Of a stretch of DNA of 64,000 bases, positions 17,949-25,675 are shown piece by piece. Below the pieces are notes generated by a model. It was not told the origin of the DNA. It worked only from the letters and a program-made list of their open reading frames with translations, and made no database searches. Source of the stretch: Nocardioides xinjiangensis (GTDB lineage Bacteria > Actinomycetota > Actinomycetes > Propionibacteriales > Nocardioidaceae); contig NZ_JAFMSY010000001.1 in NCBI RefSeq assembly GCF_017916455.1, positions 1,595,977 through 1,659,976 of the forward strand, read 5' to 3'. Positions within the stretch are counted from its first letter, which is position 1, and each line of letters begins with the position of its first letter. A program made the translations under genes and the position numbers.

Positions 17949-18857
17949 ATGGCCACCGTCCTCGTGACCGGCGCGACCGGCTTCATCGGCCGCCGGCTCG
18001 TCCCCGCCCTCCTCGACGCCGGGCACGACGTCCGTGCGATGACCCGTCGCCCCGAGTCGTACGACGGTCCGGGCGAGCCCGTCGGCGCCGACGTGATGGA
18101 CGCCGAGTCGCTGGCGCCCGCCCTGCAGGACGTCGACGTCGCGGTCTACCTCGTCCACTCCCTCGACGACCCCGACTTCGAGCGCAAGGACGCCGAGGCG
18201 GCCCGCCACTTCAGCGCCGCGGCGGCCCGGGCCGGCGTGCGGCAGATCGTCTACATGGGCGGCCTCGGCGACGAGGACCACGACCTGTCGGCCCACCTGC
18301 GCTCGCGGCGCGAGGTCGAGCGGCTGCTCGGCGGGGACGGCGTGCCGGTCACGGTGCTGCGCGCCGCGATCGTCGTCGGGCACGGAGGGATCTCGTGGGA
18401 GATCACCCGCCAGCTGGTGAAGAACCTGCCCGCGATGGTGGTCCCCCGCTGGGTCGGGACGCGGACCCAGCCGATCGCGATCGACGACGTGGTCCGCTAC
18501 CTCGCCGGGGTCGTCGACCACCCCGACGCGATCGGGCGGGTGTTCGAGGTCGGTGGCTCCGAGCAGCTGACCTACAAGACGATGCTGGAGGTCGCCAACG
18601 AGGTCGCCGGCGGCCGGGCGTTCCCGATCGTCGTGGTGCCGATGCTCACCCCCCGGCTCTCGTCGTACTGGCTGGCGCTGGTCACCGACGTGGACGTCAC
18701 GACCGGTCGCAACCTCATCGACTCGATGTCCACCGAGGTCGTCGTGCGCGACACGTCGATCCGCGAGGTGGTCCCGGGCGAGCCGCTGTCCTACCGCGAG
18801 GCCGTGCGTCGGGCGCTGGCCGAGCAGGACGCCGCCGACTCAGAACAGCAGCGGTAG
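17949..18857 (+). CDS. Atypical short-chain dehydrogenase, NAD(P)H-binding (NmrA/complex I NDUFA9-like)
   Basis: A 302-residue Rossmann protein with the extended/atypical SDR motif VTGATGFIGRRLVPAL at the N-terminus and DVDVAVYLVHSLDD. The usual YxxxK catalytic pair is not evident, as in many NmrA-like or NDUFA9-like members that bind NAD(P) without clear catalysis. The C-terminal part includes VGTRTQPIAIDDVVRYL. The substrate is unknown. Its 3' end overlaps the convergent CPBP protease gene by 18 bases. Confidence 0.85.
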   Translation: MATVLVTGATGFIGRRLVPALLDAGHDVRAMTRRPESYDGPGEPVGADVMDAESLAPALQDVDVAVYLVHSLDDPDFERKDAEAARHFSAAAARAGVRQIVYMGGLGDEDHDLSAHLRSRREVERLLGGDGVPVTVLRAAIVVGHGGISWEITRQLVKNLPAMVVPRWVGTRTQPIAIDDVVRYLAGVVDHPDAIGRVFEVGGSEQLTYKTMLEVANEVAGGRAFPIVVVPMLTPRLSSYWLALVTDVDVTTGRNLIDSMSTEVVVRDTSIREVVPGEPLSYREAVRRALAEQDAADSEQQR

Positions 18858-19526
18858 CAGGAACAGCATCGACAGCGACCAGGTGATGTGGGTGAGGATC
18901 GGCGCGAGCACCCCGCCGCTCGCCCGCCGCTCGAGGCCGCAGACGGTGCCGAGCAGGATCGCCGCGAAGGCCAGCATCACGTTGCCGGTGGCGAGCGTGG
19001 CGACCACGTAGGCGATGGTGGTCCACAGCACCGGGTGGTGCGGGATCGCGGCGTACATCGCGCCGCGGAAGAACAGCTCCTCGGCGATGCCGTTGACGAA
19101 GGTGATGGCCGCGAGCAGGGTGAGCGAGCCCTCGTCGGCGTACTCCAGGACGGAGGCGACGTAGGTGGCCAACGGCTCGATCTCGCGCACCACCAGCGCC
19201 CCGAGGACGAAGACGCCGACGATCAGCAGGCCGAGCAGGACGGGCGCGAGGATCGGGCGGATGAAGACCTCACCGTCGCCGGCGATGCGCCCGAGGTGCA
19301 GGCGCCCGGACAGGAACGCTCCGGCGGCCCAGACGCCGGCCAGCACCACGGCGGCGACGTAGAAGGTGTTGCCCCCGGGCTCGAGGCGCAGCGACCAGCC
19401 GAGGACGGTGGCACCGACGAGGACGACCGCCGCTGCCACCACCTGCCGTCGGCGCAGCGCCTCGGCGGTGTCGCGCTGGTCGCGGGGGACGACGTCCCAC
19501 AACGACCGCTTGATCCAGGTGCGCAT
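18840..19526 (-). CDS. CPBP-family intramembrane glutamic endopeptidase
   Basis: The 228-residue membrane protein has about six to seven hydrophobic segments and the family motif EELFFRGAMYAAI (Glu-Glu and Arg) followed by a later conserved His (ILTHITWSL). CPBP (Rce1-like) proteases cleave substrates within the membrane, or serve bacteriocin self-immunity. Nothing beside it points to a bacteriocin. A TAGGCT box 6 bases before the ATG suggests a leaderless mRNA. Confidence 0.88.
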   Translation of the reverse strand: MRTWIKRSLWDVVPRDQRDTAEALRRRQVVAAAVVLVGATVLGWSLRLEPGGNTFYVAAVVLAGVWAAGAFLSGRLHLGRIAGDGEVFIRPILAPVLLGLLIVGVFVLGALVVREIEPLATYVASVLEYADEGSLTLLAAITFVNGIAEELFFRGAMYAAIPHHPVLWTTIAYVVATLATGNVMLAFAAILLGTVCGLERRASGGVLAPILTHITWSLSMLFLLPLLF

Positions 19527-19532
19527 GCGGCC

Positions 19533-19538
19533 AGCCTA
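19533..19538 (-). promoter_or_regulatory. -10 box TAGGCT for a leaderless CPBP protease mRNA
   Basis: On the minus strand TAGGCT is followed by 6 bases and the ATG at 19526, with no ribosome site in between. Confidence 0.55.
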
Positions 19539-19546
19539 GAAAACGC

Positions 19547-20677
19547 TCACTCGTCGACCGTGAGGCGGCTCAGCGCGACGACGGCCTGGGCCAGGGCGTC
19601 CTGGTCGTCCGGGTCGAGGCCGTCGAGGAGCTCGCGCTGCCGCTGTGCGCCCGTGCCCCCGGCGAGCAGGCGCTCGAGCCCGTGCGACACGTGGTCGTGG
19701 TCGCCGGCGTCGCGCAGGGCGTCGCCGACGTGGTCCAGCAGCGCGCCCAGCACGTCGGCGGCCGGGCGCGACGTGCCCGTGGGCGGGTGGACGAGCTCGG
19801 CGGTGAGGCCGTGGCGTCCGGCCTTCCACCCGGCCAGCCGCACGAGCGGGGCCGGCACGTCGGGCGCCGGCACCCCCTCGGCCCACTCCCTGGCAGCGGT
19901 CTCGACGAGGGCGCGGGCGAGCGCGGCCACCAGCACCGTGTCGCGCACGTCGAGGCACACGTCGGCGGTGCGGATCTCGAGCGTCGGGTGGTGCGCCGAG
20001 AGTCGGGCGTCGGTGTAGACCATCCCCTCGTCCAGCGGCACGCCGGTGGCCAGCATCGCGTCGACGTAGCCGCGGTAGGCCTCGAGCGAGCCGAGGACCG
20101 GCATCGGGCCCGCGCTCGGCCACCGCATCTGCATCTGCCAGCGGTAGCTTTCGTAGGCGGTGTCGACGGACTGCGACCACGGCGAGTTGGCGCTCACGGC
20201 GAGCAGGAGCGGCAGCCAGGTCCGGATCCGGTCGAGGACGCCGACGCCCTCCTCGGGCCCCGACACGTCGACGTGCACGTGGCAGCCGCACACCAGCTGC
20301 TCGGCGATCATCAACCCGTAGCGCTGGGCCATCGCGTCGTAGCGCGGACTGCGCTCCATCTTGGTGTCACCGGCGAGGGGCGAGGTGCCCGAGGCCAGGA
20401 CCCGGGCGCCGACCTGCAACGCGGCCGTGCGCACCCGCTCCCGCCAGGCACGCAAGGCGTGGTCGAGGGCCGGGAGGGACTCGAGCGGGGGTGTGTCGGT
20501 CTCCACCTGGGTCTGATGGAGCTCGTGCCCGAGCGAACCCCCGTGCTCGTCGCTCGGCGCCGGGTTGCGCGCGTCACGTGCCGCTGCCGCCCGGATCACC
20601 TCGGCGGCGACGTTGCGCGGTCGGCCCGAACGCGCGTCGACCAGCAGCAGCTCCTCCTCCACGCCCATCGATCGCAT
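19547..20677 (-). CDS. Carboxylate-amine ligase, glutamate-cysteine ligase type 2 (YbdK family)
   Basis: The 376-residue protein has the GCS2 signature: N-terminal MGVEEELLLVD, then ELHQTQVETDTPPLESL, CGCHVHVDV and ARLSAHHPTLEIRTAD. The family ligates glutamate to cysteine or other amines with ATP. Actinobacteria use mycothiol instead of glutathione, so the real substrate is uncertain; some members act in other amide-forming pathways. Three ATGs occur close together (20689, 20677, 20668); 20677 is chosen. Confidence 0.88.
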   Translation of the reverse strand: MRSMGVEEELLLVDARSGRPRNVAAEVIRAAAARDARNPAPSDEHGGSLGHELHQTQVETDTPPLESLPALDHALRAWRERVRTAALQVGARVLASGTSPLAGDTKMERSPRYDAMAQRYGLMIAEQLVCGCHVHVDVSGPEEGVGVLDRIRTWLPLLLAVSANSPWSQSVDTAYESYRWQMQMRWPSAGPMPVLGSLEAYRGYVDAMLATGVPLDEGMVYTDARLSAHHPTLEIRTADVCLDVRDTVLVAALARALVETAAREWAEGVPAPDVPAPLVRLAGWKAGRHGLTAELVHPPTGTSRPAADVLGALLDHVGDALRDAGDHDHVSHGLERLLAGGTGAQRQRELLDGLDPDDQDALAQAVVALSRLTVDE

Positions 20678-20735
20678 GGCACGATCCAAGCAGTGGCGAC
20701 GGGGCGCCGCTCCATCCCTTCGGACCTCCGGCAGG

Positions 20736-21812
20736 TCAGCCCGCCGCGAGCAGCCGGCGCACGCGCGGGATCACTTCCTCGCCGTACAGCCGGATCGACT
20801 CCATCCGCTGCTCGTGGGGCAGCGAGCCGACGGAGTACTTCAGCTGGAACCGCGAGAGGCCGAGCGTCTGCACGGCCCAGGCGATCTTCCGGGCCACGGT
20901 GTCCGGCGAGCCGACGAACAGCGCCCCCTGGGGCGAAGCCCCCTGCTCGAACGCGATCCGGCTGTAGGGGCCCCACCCGCGCTCACGTCCGATGCGGGTG
21001 ACGAGCTCGGCCTGGTGGGGGTAGAGCTGCTCGCGCGCCAGCTCGTCGGTCGCCGCGACGTGGCCGGGCGAGTGCATGCCGATCGGCAGGTCGGGGCGCC
21101 CGTACTCCGCCAGGGAGCGCCGGTAGAGGTCCGCGAGCGGCACGAACTGGGCGGGTGAGCCGCCGATGACGGCGAGCATCAGCGGCAGGCCGTGGTGGGC
21201 GGCGCGCACGACCGACTGCGGCGTGCCCCCGACGCCGATCCACGCCGGCAGCATGCCCGCGGCCGTCGTCGGGTAGACCCGCTGGTCGACCAGCGGCGGG
21301 CGGACCGTGCCCTCCCACGTCACGGGCTGCTCGGACTGCAGGGCGACGAAGAGGTCGAGCTTCTCGGCGAAGAGCCGGTCGTAGTCGGACAGCTCGAGGC
21401 CGAAGAGGCCGAAGGACTCGACGAAGGAGCCGCGACCCAGCTGCACCTCGGCGCGGCCACCCGAGACCGCGTCGAGGGTGGCGAAGCGCTGGTAGACCCG
21501 GATGGGGTCGTCGGAGGACAGCACGGTGACGCCGGTGCCGAGCCGGATCCGCTCGGTCTGCCCGGCGATCGCGGCGAGGACGACGTCGGGCGCCGAGATC
21601 GCGTAGTCGGGACGGTGGTGCTCGCCCAGGCCGACGTAGTCGACGCCGACCCGGTCGGCCAGCGCTGCCTCGGCGACGACCTCCCGGATGGCCGCGGGGT
21701 GGTTGTCCGGTGCGCCGTCGAGCGGCGCGTCGCCGAAGCTGTCCATGCCCAGGGTCGGGTGCTCGCGGGTGCCGAGCACCGCGTAGTCGAAGCTCGTGTC
21801 CGGCTCAGCCAT
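20736..21812 (-). CDS. LLM-class flavin-dependent oxidoreductase (bacterial luciferase-like)
   Basis: The 358-residue TIM-barrel flavoenzyme has family landmarks GLGEHHRPDYAISAPDVVLAA near residue 60, GTGVTVLSSDDPIRVYQRFATLD near 95 and GRAEVQLGRGSF. It uses FMN or F420 to oxidise an unknown substrate. The frame remains open far upstream, but the ATG at 21812 starts the conserved region and the upstream stretch reads as Ala/Pro-rich nonsense. A strong hairpin separates it from the upstream helicase gene. Confidence 0.9.
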   Translation of the reverse strand: MAEPDTSFDYAVLGTREHPTLGMDSFGDAPLDGAPDNHPAAIREVVAEAALADRVGVDYVGLGEHHRPDYAISAPDVVLAAIAGQTERIRLGTGVTVLSSDDPIRVYQRFATLDAVSGGRAEVQLGRGSFVESFGLFGLELSDYDRLFAEKLDLFVALQSEQPVTWEGTVRPPLVDQRVYPTTAAGMLPAWIGVGGTPQSVVRAAHHGLPLMLAVIGGSPAQFVPLADLYRRSLAEYGRPDLPIGMHSPGHVAATDELAREQLYPHQAELVTRIGRERGWGPYSRIAFEQGASPQGALFVGSPDTVARKIAWAVQTLGLSRFQLKYSVGSLPHEQRMESIRLYGEEVIPRVRRLLAAG

Positions 21813-21887
21813 CACGCTCGTCCTCCGCCTTCGTCGGTCGGAGGATGAACGCCGGCGCCCGCGCACGGATTCCCGTGCAGCCTCGCC

Positions 21888-21916
21888 AGGGATCCCCGGG
21901 CCGGCCGGGGATCCCT
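21888..21916. terminator. Strong palindrome, likely terminator of the rhlE-like gene
   Basis: A near-perfect 29-base palindrome (arms AGGGATCCCCGG and CCGGGGATCCCT around a GC-rich centre) lies 12 bases downstream of the helicase stop on the minus strand. There is no T-run, as is usual in this GC-rich DNA. Confidence 0.7.
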
Positions 21917-21927
21917 CACGGGCCGGT

Positions 21928-23433
21928 TCAGCGGCCGCGGCTGAACGAGGTGGCGCTGTGCCCGCCGCTGCTGCGCTGGCCCTGTCCGGACGCGTTGGCC
22001 GGACCGCCCTGGCCGCCGCGACGGCGGCGGCTGCCACCGCCGCCCTGGCCGTTCTGGCCGCCCTGGCCGCCGCCGGAGCGACGGCGCTGGCCGCCGGTGG
22101 AGCCGCCGGCGCTGGGGCCGCTGCCGGCGGAGCCGCCGGTCGGGTTGCCGCGTCGCGACTGGCCGTTGACCTGGCCGGCGCTGCGGGCCCGCTTGCGCTG
22201 GGCGTTGGCGCCGGTGGAGCGGCCGCCGCCGGTGGACGACGGCACGTCGACGACGAGGCCACCGGGGACGAGCGTGCGCTCGCCCGGGGCGAGCTGGACG
22301 AGCACCGGGTGGCCGGGACCGTCGACCTTCGTCGTGACCGGCTTGATGCCCGCCTGGCGGGTCAGGTCGCGCACGTCGCGCACCTGCTCGTCGGTCATGA
22401 GCGTGATGACGGTGCCCTCGTTGCCCGCGCGCGCCGTACGGCCGGAGCGGTGCAGGTAGGCCTTGTGCTCGACCGGCGGGTCGGCGTGCACGACCAGCGC
22501 GACGTCGTCGACGTGGATGCCGCGGGCGGCGATGTCGGTGGCGACCAGCGTCGTGGCGGTGCCCGAGTGGAACGCCTCCATGTTGCGGGTGCGCGCGTTC
22601 TGCGACAGGTTGCCGTGCAGCTCGACGCTCGGCACGCCCGACTTGTTGAGCTGGCGGGCCAGCGCCTTGGCGCCGTACTTGGTGCGGGTGAAGACGACCG
22701 TGCGGCCCGGCGCGCTCGTGAGGTCGACCAGCACCGGGACCCGCTGCTCGCGCGCGAGGTGCAGCACGTGGTGCGACATGGTCGCGACCGGCGACTGCGC
22801 CGAGTCGGCCTCGTGGGTGACCGGGTCGGTCAGGAACCGCTTGACCAGGACGTCGATCGCCTTGTCGAGCGTCGCCGAGAACAGCAGGCGCTGGCCCGAC
22901 CGCGGGGTCTTGTCCATGATGCGGCGCACGCCGGGCAGGAACCCGAGGTCGGCCATGTGGTCGGCCTCGTCCAGCACGGTGATCTCGACGGCGGACAGGT
23001 CGGCGTGGCCCTGGCCCATGAGGTCCTCGAGGCGCCCCGGGCAGGCGATGACGATGTCGACGCCCTTCTTGAGCGCGGTGACCTGCGGGTTCTGGCCGAC
23101 GCCGCCGTAGACGACGACGGTCGACAGGCCGGCGGCCTTGGCGAGCGGTGCGAGCGAGGCGTGGATCTGGCCCACGAGCTCGCGCGTCGGCGCGAGGATG
23201 AGGGCGCGGGGCTTGCGCGGCATGGCCGGCAGCTTGGACGCGTCGAGGCGGGCGACCAGCGGCAGGAGGAAGCCGTACGTCTTGCCCGAGCCGGTGCGGC
23301 CGCGGCCGAGCACGTCACGGCCGGCGAGGCTGTCGGGCAGCGTCGCGGCCTGGATGGGGGTGGGAGTGGTGATGCCCTGCTGCTCGAGGATCTGGACGAG
23401 CGAGGACGGCACGCCGAGGTCGGCGAAGGTCAT
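21928..23433 (-). CDS. DEAD-box ATP-dependent RNA helicase (RhlE-like) with an Arg/Gly-rich tail
   Basis: The 501-residue helicase has an N-terminal Q-motif region (FADLGVPSSLVQILEQQGI), Walker A GRTGSGKT (44-51), DEAD in VLDEADHMADLGF, SAT in LLFSATLDKA and the C-terminal helicase domain with HRSGRTARAG. The last 130 residues are a basic, Gly-rich, low-complexity tail (repeats of GGQGG and RRRR) that probably binds RNA. ATG 23433 is chosen; GTG 23463 would add ten residues. It probably remodels RNA in ribosome assembly or cold stress. Confidence 0.92.
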   Translation of the reverse strand: MTFADLGVPSSLVQILEQQGITTPTPIQAATLPDSLAGRDVLGRGRTGSGKTYGFLLPLVARLDASKLPAMPRKPRALILAPTRELVGQIHASLAPLAKAAGLSTVVVYGGVGQNPQVTALKKGVDIVIACPGRLEDLMGQGHADLSAVEITVLDEADHMADLGFLPGVRRIMDKTPRSGQRLLFSATLDKAIDVLVKRFLTDPVTHEADSAQSPVATMSHHVLHLAREQRVPVLVDLTSAPGRTVVFTRTKYGAKALARQLNKSGVPSVELHGNLSQNARTRNMEAFHSGTATTLVATDIAARGIHVDDVALVVHADPPVEHKAYLHRSGRTARAGNEGTVITLMTDEQVRDVRDLTRQAGIKPVTTKVDGPGHPVLVQLAPGERTLVPGGLVVDVPSSTGGGRSTGANAQRKRARSAGQVNGQSRRGNPTGGSAGSGPSAGGSTGGQRRRSGGGQGGQNGQGGGGSRRRRGGQGGPANASGQGQRSSGGHSATSFSRGR

Positions 23434-23703
23434 GTGTTGTGCTTTCGGTTGGCGTCTCGCCACCGTGAGCCGCGAGCCATCGCGGCGTACGTGCCTCAGA
23501 GTGAGGGAGGGTGTCGCGCTCGCGACACCTGCGCCCGGGGCAAGACCGGCCGGGCGGCTGTGGTGGGAACGCTAGTGGGACCGGGGGTGTTCCCGTGAAT
23601 CGGTGGCGGTGTGATGCGCGCCCGGCAGGCAGCTCGCGGTCCGTCTCGCCGCTCGCGCGCTCGAGGACGGGGCCGGACCGGCGAGCTGCCATCGAGGTGC
23701 ACG

Positions 23704-24108
23704 TCAGGCGCAGCACACAACGGGCTCGGCCGGCTCGGCCGGCGTGTCGTCGGTGACCGTGTAGACCTCCCACCGCTCGCCGTCGGGCGCGCCACCCACC
23801 CAGAACTTCTCCTGCCGGGCATGGCAGCAGTCGGTGTCGCGCTCCTCGCTCGTCGCCAGGCCCGCCCCGGCCAGCCGGGCCTGCTCGGCGTCGACGGTGG
23901 CGACGTCCCCGACCTCGATGCCGAGGTGGTTGATGCCGCCGCCGCGGCCGGGGCTCTCGACCAGCACCAGCTTGAGCGGGGGCTCGGCGACGGCGAAGTT
24001 GGCGTAGCCCGGACGGACCTTGTGGGGCCCCGTGCCGAGCAGCGCGGAGTAGAAGGCGATGGACGCGTCGAGGTCGTCGACGTCGAGGGCGAGCTGCAGT
24101 CGGGACAT
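23704..24108 (-). CDS. arsI: ArsI/CadI-family metalloenzyme (organoarsenical C-As lyase-like VOC protein)
   Basis: The 134-residue VOC protein has the ArsI/CadI signature KVRPGYANFAVAEPPLKLVL. Gln5, His61 and Glu114 match the metal-site pattern, and the cysteine pair Cys94-Cys95 (DTDCCHA) is the expected trivalent-arsenical site. Two further cysteines end the protein (VVCCA). ArsI cleaves the carbon-arsenic bond of methylarsenite; CadI relatives respond to cadmium. It diverges from arsR, with two inverted operator copies in between. GGAG lies at good distance from the ATG. Confidence 0.88.
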   Translation of the reverse strand: MSRLQLALDVDDLDASIAFYSALLGTGPHKVRPGYANFAVAEPPLKLVLVESPGRGGGINHLGIEVGDVATVDAEQARLAGAGLATSEERDTDCCHARQEKFWVGGAPDGERWEVYTVTDDTPAEPAEPVVCCA

Positions 24109-24122
24109 CAGGTGCTCCTGTC

Positions 24123-24184
24123 ATATAGATGGATGTCGATGTTGTGGCAGCAGGTTGCACCCTTATATCGACATCTGTCAATAT
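24123..24184. promoter_or_regulatory. Paired inverted ArsR operator candidates
   Basis: Two related 20-base sequences in opposite orientation, at 24123-24142 and 24165-24184 (16 of 20 bases match). The shared core is GATGTCGAT/ATCGACATC. One copy faces each divergent gene, arsI and arsR. The stretch is clearly AT-richer than its surroundings, as expected for promoters. Confidence 0.7.
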
Positions 24185-24190
24185 CGACCC

Positions 24191-24547
24191 GTGTCGAAGT
24201 CCCAGCTGACCCTCACGCCGGTCGAGACCGTCGCGTGCTGCTCGCCGCTCGTGCGCGAGCCGCTCTCCGCCGAGCGGGCCGAGCGGGTCACGCCGCTGCT
24301 CAAGGCCCTGGCCGACCCCGTCCGGCTGCGCCTGGTCTCCATCGTCGCGGCGAGCGAGGGCGGCGAGGCGTGCGTGTGCGACCTCAACGACGCCTTCGAC
24401 CTGTCGCAGCCGACGATCAGCCACCACCTCAAGGTGCTCCACGACGCCGGCCTGCTCGACCGGACCAAGCGCGGCGTGTGGGTCTACTACGGCGTACGCC
24501 GCGACGTGCTGGCCGACGTCGCCGCCCTCATCGGCGGGGGCGCGTGA
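24191..24547 (+). CDS. arsR: ArsR-family arsenic-responsive repressor
   Basis: This 118-residue winged-helix repressor has the family core LLKALADPVRLRLVSIVAAS and the recognition helix LSQPTISHHLKVLHDAGLL. It carries cysteines at Cys16-Cys17 (VACCSP) and Cys61/Cys63 (ACVCDL), the arrangement expected for As(III) binding in actinobacterial ArsR proteins. GTG start. Its stop overlaps the aquaporin start (GTGA). It should repress both arsI and its own operon through the two inverted operator copies. Confidence 0.93.
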   Translation: MSKSQLTLTPVETVACCSPLVREPLSAERAERVTPLLKALADPVRLRLVSIVAASEGGEACVCDLNDAFDLSQPTISHHLKVLHDAGLLDRTKRGVWVYYGVRRDVLADVAALIGGGA

Positions 24548-25230
24548 GCCCGTCGCTGGCCGCGCGGGCCACGGCGGAGCTGGTCGGCACGGCGCTGCTC
24601 GTCGCCACCGTCGTCGGCTCGGGCGTGATGGCGACGCGGCTCACGCACGACGTCGCCGTGCAGCTGCTCGCCAACTCGCTGGCGACCGGCGCGGTCCTCG
24701 TCGCCCTCATCGTGTCCCTCCAGCCGGTCTCGGCCGCGTTCAACCCCGTCGTCACGCTCGCCGAGGTCGTCCTGCGGGTGCTGGCGCCGCGCGCGGCCGT
24801 GGCGCTCGTCGTCGCGCAGCTCCTCGGCGGGGCGATCGGCGCCGTGCTCGCCAACGTCATGTTCGACCTCGACGCGGTCAGCGTCGCGACCCGCGACCGC
24901 ACCGGCGCAGGCGTCTGGACCGGCGAGGTCGTCGCGACCCTCGGACTGCTGCTGGTCGTGCTCGGCTGCGCTCGCGCGAGGCGTCCGGACGCGATCCCGT
25001 GGGCCGTGGCCGGTTGGATCGTCGCCGCCTACTGGGCCACCTCCTCCACCAGCTTCGCCAATCCGGCCGTGACCGTCGCCCGCACCCTGTCCGACTCCTT
25101 CGCAGGGATCAGCCCCGCGTCCGTGCCGATGTTCGTGCTGATGCAGCTGCTGGGCGGCGCCGTCGCCCTGGGCGTTATGCGGCTGCTGCACCCGAGCCCC
25201 CCGAGCCCCCTGGAGGCCACCGATGGCTGA
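24544..25230 (+). CDS. Aquaporin/aquaglyceroporin (MIP family), arsenic-locus channel
   Basis: The 228-residue membrane protein has six hydrophobic segments and two NPA-like half-helices: FNPVVTLAE (first, NPV) and FANPAVTVAR (second, NPA). Lying between arsR and arsC and overlapping both, it resembles the AqpS arrangement described for Sinorhizobium meliloti. There arsenite made by ArsC leaves the cell through a channel. No Acr3 or ArsB pump gene is present here, so the channel may be the exit route. GTG start overlaps the arsR stop. Confidence 0.88.
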   Translation: MSPSLAARATAELVGTALLVATVVGSGVMATRLTHDVAVQLLANSLATGAVLVALIVSLQPVSAAFNPVVTLAEVVLRVLAPRAAVALVVAQLLGGAIGAVLANVMFDLDAVSVATRDRTGAGVWTGEVVATLGLLLVVLGCARARRPDAIPWAVAGWIVAAYWATSSTSFANPAVTVARTLSDSFAGISPASVPMFVLMQLLGGAVALGVMRLLHPSPPSPLEATDG

Positions 25231-25618
25231 GACCACCGTCCTGTTCGTGTGCGTGCACAACGCCGGCCGCTCCCAGATGGCCGCCGGCTGGCTGCGCCAC
25301 CTCGCCGGCGACCGCGTCCGGGTGCTGTCCGCAGGCTCCGCACCGGCCGACGGCGTCAACCCCGTCGCGGTCGCGGCGATGGCCGAGGTCGGCATCGACA
25401 TCGCGGGGCGGCAGCCCGAGCTGCTCAGCGACGCGGCCGTGCAGGAGTCCGACGTCGTGATCACGATGGGTTGCGGCGACGCCTGCCCCTTCCACCCGGG
25501 CAAGCGCTACGAGGACTGGGCGCTCGACGACCCCGCCGGCCAGGGCATCGAGACCGTCCGGCCGATCCGCGACGAGATCCGGCGGCGGGTCGAGGAGCTC
25601 ATCGCCTCGCTGGACTGA
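25223..25618 (+). CDS. arsC: Arsenate reductase, low-molecular-weight phosphatase type
   Basis: The 131-residue protein has the P-loop CVHNAGRS (Cys10 nucleophile) and the redox pair Cys84/Cys88 in MGCGDACPF. This points to thioredoxin-coupled ArsC of the Staphylococcus type, or a mycothiol/mycoredoxin-linked relative, rather than a plain tyrosine phosphatase. The general acid Asp lies in LDDPAGQG. It reduces arsenate to arsenite. The start overlaps the aquaporin 3' end by 8 bases. Confidence 0.93.
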   Translation: MAETTVLFVCVHNAGRSQMAAGWLRHLAGDRVRVLSAGSAPADGVNPVAVAAMAEVGIDIAGRQPELLSDAAVQESDVVITMGCGDACPFHPGKRYEDWALDDPAGQGIETVRPIRDEIRRRVEELIASLD

Positions 25619-25675
25619 CGGCGCTCAGGCGCTCTGCCGGTGCACCGGCGTCGGCGGGATGACGGGCGTCACAGG

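Noticed and set aside
23434..23703. Upstream extension or extra gene between the helicase and arsI
   Set aside because: Open frames exist on both strands but composition is not coding and no motif is seen.
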